Assembly (NCBI RefSeq): GCF_023544865.1
Contig: NZ_JAMJFX010000021.1
Location: forward strand, 1-51,221
From: Phaeovulum molybdatiresistens
Lineage (GTDB): Bacteria; Pseudomonadota; Alphaproteobacteria; Rhodobacterales; Rhodobacteraceae
Length of the DNA: 51,221 nt
Direction of reading: 5' to 3'
The translations under genes and the position numbers were made by a program. Positions 49,981-51,221 of this stretch are shown in pieces. The notes under the pieces were generated by a model, which was not told the DNA's origin, made no database searches, and was given only the letters and a program-made list of their open reading frames with translations. Numbering within the stretch: position 1 is the stretch's first letter; each line of letters starts with the position of its first letter.

Positions 49981-49985
49981 TAGCT

Positions 49986-51221
49986 TTACACAACCATCAA
50001 GAAATTATTACCGCTCAGTGTATCAGGTGCGATCGAGTCGAATGTAGCTACCAACGAAATTTCGCTAGCATTGACCCACTTATCGCCCGAAGATGCCAGG
50101 TACTGGTAGGCTTTCCCATTATCGTACGCGACCAGATAGGTATTTACAGGGTCATTGGGATTGGCTTCAGAGAATTCCAAAGCGAGCACAGATCCAACGG
50201 TATTCCCTTCGATTGTCCTGAACATTTTCAACAACTCGCTACCATCATTTGCCAAGGACAGATCTCCATCGTCAACATTCAACCCGGTGAGCTCGATAAT
50301 GTCTTGAGCAGACTGCGAAAGTTCCATTCTGTAGTCTTGTGTATTTATATTGCCACCAGTCTTCAGAGTATAGGCATGCGAGGTGAAAGCAGCATTCGAA
50401 TTTGCAGCTGTGTTAGCACCGGTAAAGTCAACATCGAGGCCCACTTTATCATCCGATACTGAAAAATCTGTCACTACATCTCTGTCGCCGCTCGAGTTTA
50501 TGCCCGTTAGACTGAATAAGTCAGCGCCGGAACCACCTGTAAGCGTATCAATCCCCCCACCACCAGTGATAGTATCATCACCAGCACCAGTAATGATAAT
50601 GTTAGTACCAGTTGTAGCAGTAACAATAACTTTTCCAGTGGAAGTCGACGTGAGATCACCAGCTACCAATGAAACTGAAACGTCGTGGGTTCCTGCCATC
50701 GTTAGCACCTCACCGTCGAGCAGGTTATTTGCGTTGATCGTCTGGTTTGCTGCACCTGTGGTCACGCTGTTGGCACCGGCTGCGAGAACATAGTTCTCGA
50801 TGCCCGCAAGAGCGGTGAACGTGTCTGCCTCGGTCAATGTGATCGTCTGAGTGTTCGTCGTATTTGTCGCCGTCAGAGTTCCATTCTGGGCAGCATCAAG
50901 CGTAACACCTACGTTGTTGCCATCCTGGAAATCAAGAATACCAGCATCCAAACCAACGACAGCTGCAAGGTTACTGCCGTTCACAACTTCATATGTATCT
51001 GCAGCATCAAAGTTTGTGAATGTACCAGTGTAGATACCAGAGCCAAATACAATCGTATTGGCCTGCTCTGTAGTACCATCCTCGGTCACGTTCTGGTTAA
51101 GTGCACCAACCGTGATCGTGCTCGCTCCAGCACCAGACAAAACGTAGTTCTCGATGCCCGCAAGAGCGGTGAACGTGTCTGCCTCGGTCAATGTGATCGT
51201 CTGAGTGTTCGTCGTATTTGT
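49986..51221 (-). CDS. Giant repeat/RTX protein, C-terminal part (start outside window)
   Basis: The open frame continues past the right edge; about 411 residues are present. Repeats of about 118 residues contain TLTEADTFTALAGIENYVL. Near the C-terminus there is an RTX-type calcium-binding block (GAGDDTITGGGGIDTLTGGS then GADLFSLTG), followed by the domain with DRDVVTDFSVSDDK and a hydrophobic end LSGNNFLMVV, as in proteins exported by type I systems. It is most likely the substrate of the transporter encoded downstream and acts as an adhesin or surface-layer-like protein. Composition is AT-richer than most of the window. Confidence 0.88.
   Translation of the reverse strand, partial: TNTTNTQTITLTEADTFTALAGIENYVLSGAGASTITVGALNQNVTEDGTTEQANTIVFGSGIYTGTFTNFDAADTYEVVNGSNLAAVVGLDAGILDFQDGNNVGVTLDAAQNGTLTATNTTNTQTITLTEADTFTALAGIENYVLAAGANSVTTGAANQTINANNLLDGEVLTMAGTHDVSVSLVAGDLTSTSTGKVIVTATTGTNIIITGAGDDTITGGGGIDTLTGGSGADLFSLTGINSSGDRDVVTDFSVSDDKVGLDVDFTGANTAANSNAAFTSHAYTLKTGGNINTQDYRMELSQSAQDIIELTGLNVDDGDLSLANDGSELLKMFRTIEGNTVGSVLALEFSEANPNDPVNTYLVAYDNGKAYQYLASSGDKWVNASEISLVATFDSIAPDTLSGNNFLMVV
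50791..50867. repeat. 77-bp direct repeat, copy 1, in giant protein gene
   Basis: This 77-bp block is identical to 51145-51221. The distance is 354 bp (118 codons), in frame, so it marks the repeat unit of the protein. The second copy reaches the window edge, so the identical part may be longer. Confidence 0.95.
51145..51221. repeat. 77-bp direct repeat, copy 2, at window edge
   Basis: Identical to 50791-50867. The window stops inside this copy, so the number of repeats in the full gene is unknown. Confidence 0.95.

Overview
The window comes from a high-GC alphaproteobacterium, most likely a member of the Rhodobacterales (Paracoccus/roseobacter type). The signs are GC-rich coding with short Shine-Dalgarno sites, many ATGA and TGATG overlaps, the style of the prophage genes (DUF6511, DUF6362 and DUF7220-like proteins), and a roseobacter-type type I secretion locus. 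All family names come from reading motifs; no database search was possible.

Region 1 (1-13982) is a catabolic locus. An ATP-dependent hydantoinase/oxoprolinase pair (hyuA, hyuB) runs left and hyuB leaves the window. Divergent from it is a long operon: a Tat-exported solute-binding protein, two Dpp-type permeases, a fused double ATPase, a DAO-family FAD oxidoreductase, an SDR, an AldA-like aldehyde dehydrogenase, an LldD-like FMN alpha-hydroxy-acid dehydrogenase and a Rid-family protein. The set suggests uptake of an N-containing compound, ring opening, oxidative C-N cleavage to an aldehyde, then oxidation to a hydroxy acid and an oxo acid. The substrate cannot be read from sequence. The shared intergenic region has two perfect palindromes.

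Region 2 (13983-15561) is about 800 bp of non-coding DNA with two strong inverted repeats, then a ZIP-family metal transporter.

Region 3 (about 15.7-37 kb) is a defective prophage. It has terminase subunits at the left edge (the large subunit ends abnormally), a ParB-methyltransferase fusion, an IHF/HU protein, and a replication/recombination module: RuvC-like nuclease, primase-helicase, SF2 helicase, PD-(D/E)XK nuclease, DUF669-like protein and RecA-like ATPase. An excisionase-like protein, a CI/S24 repressor and a four-gene serine-recombinase unit complete it. No portal, capsid, tail or lysis gene is present. A CIA30-family gene sits inside on the opposite strand, and an AT-rich iteron-like region lies beside the primase.

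Region 4 (37.2-40.4 kb) is a sulfurtransferase and TauE/SafE exporter, divergent from a PadR regulator and a ChrA chromate transporter, with a palindrome between them.

Region 5 (40.9-51.2 kb) begins with an orphan degenerate receiver-like protein. A single minus-strand run follows: the C-terminal part of a giant repeat/RTX protein, a methyltransferase, a glycosyltransferase, three tandem small paralogous proteins, a TolC-like lipoprotein, a type I secretion ATPase, its HlyD adaptor and an unknown protein. A nine-copy 8-bp tandem repeat lies at the hlyD stop codon. I read this as a secretion locus for a possibly glycosylated surface protein in which the three small paralogs have no known job; it is the best candidate for an undescribed system here.
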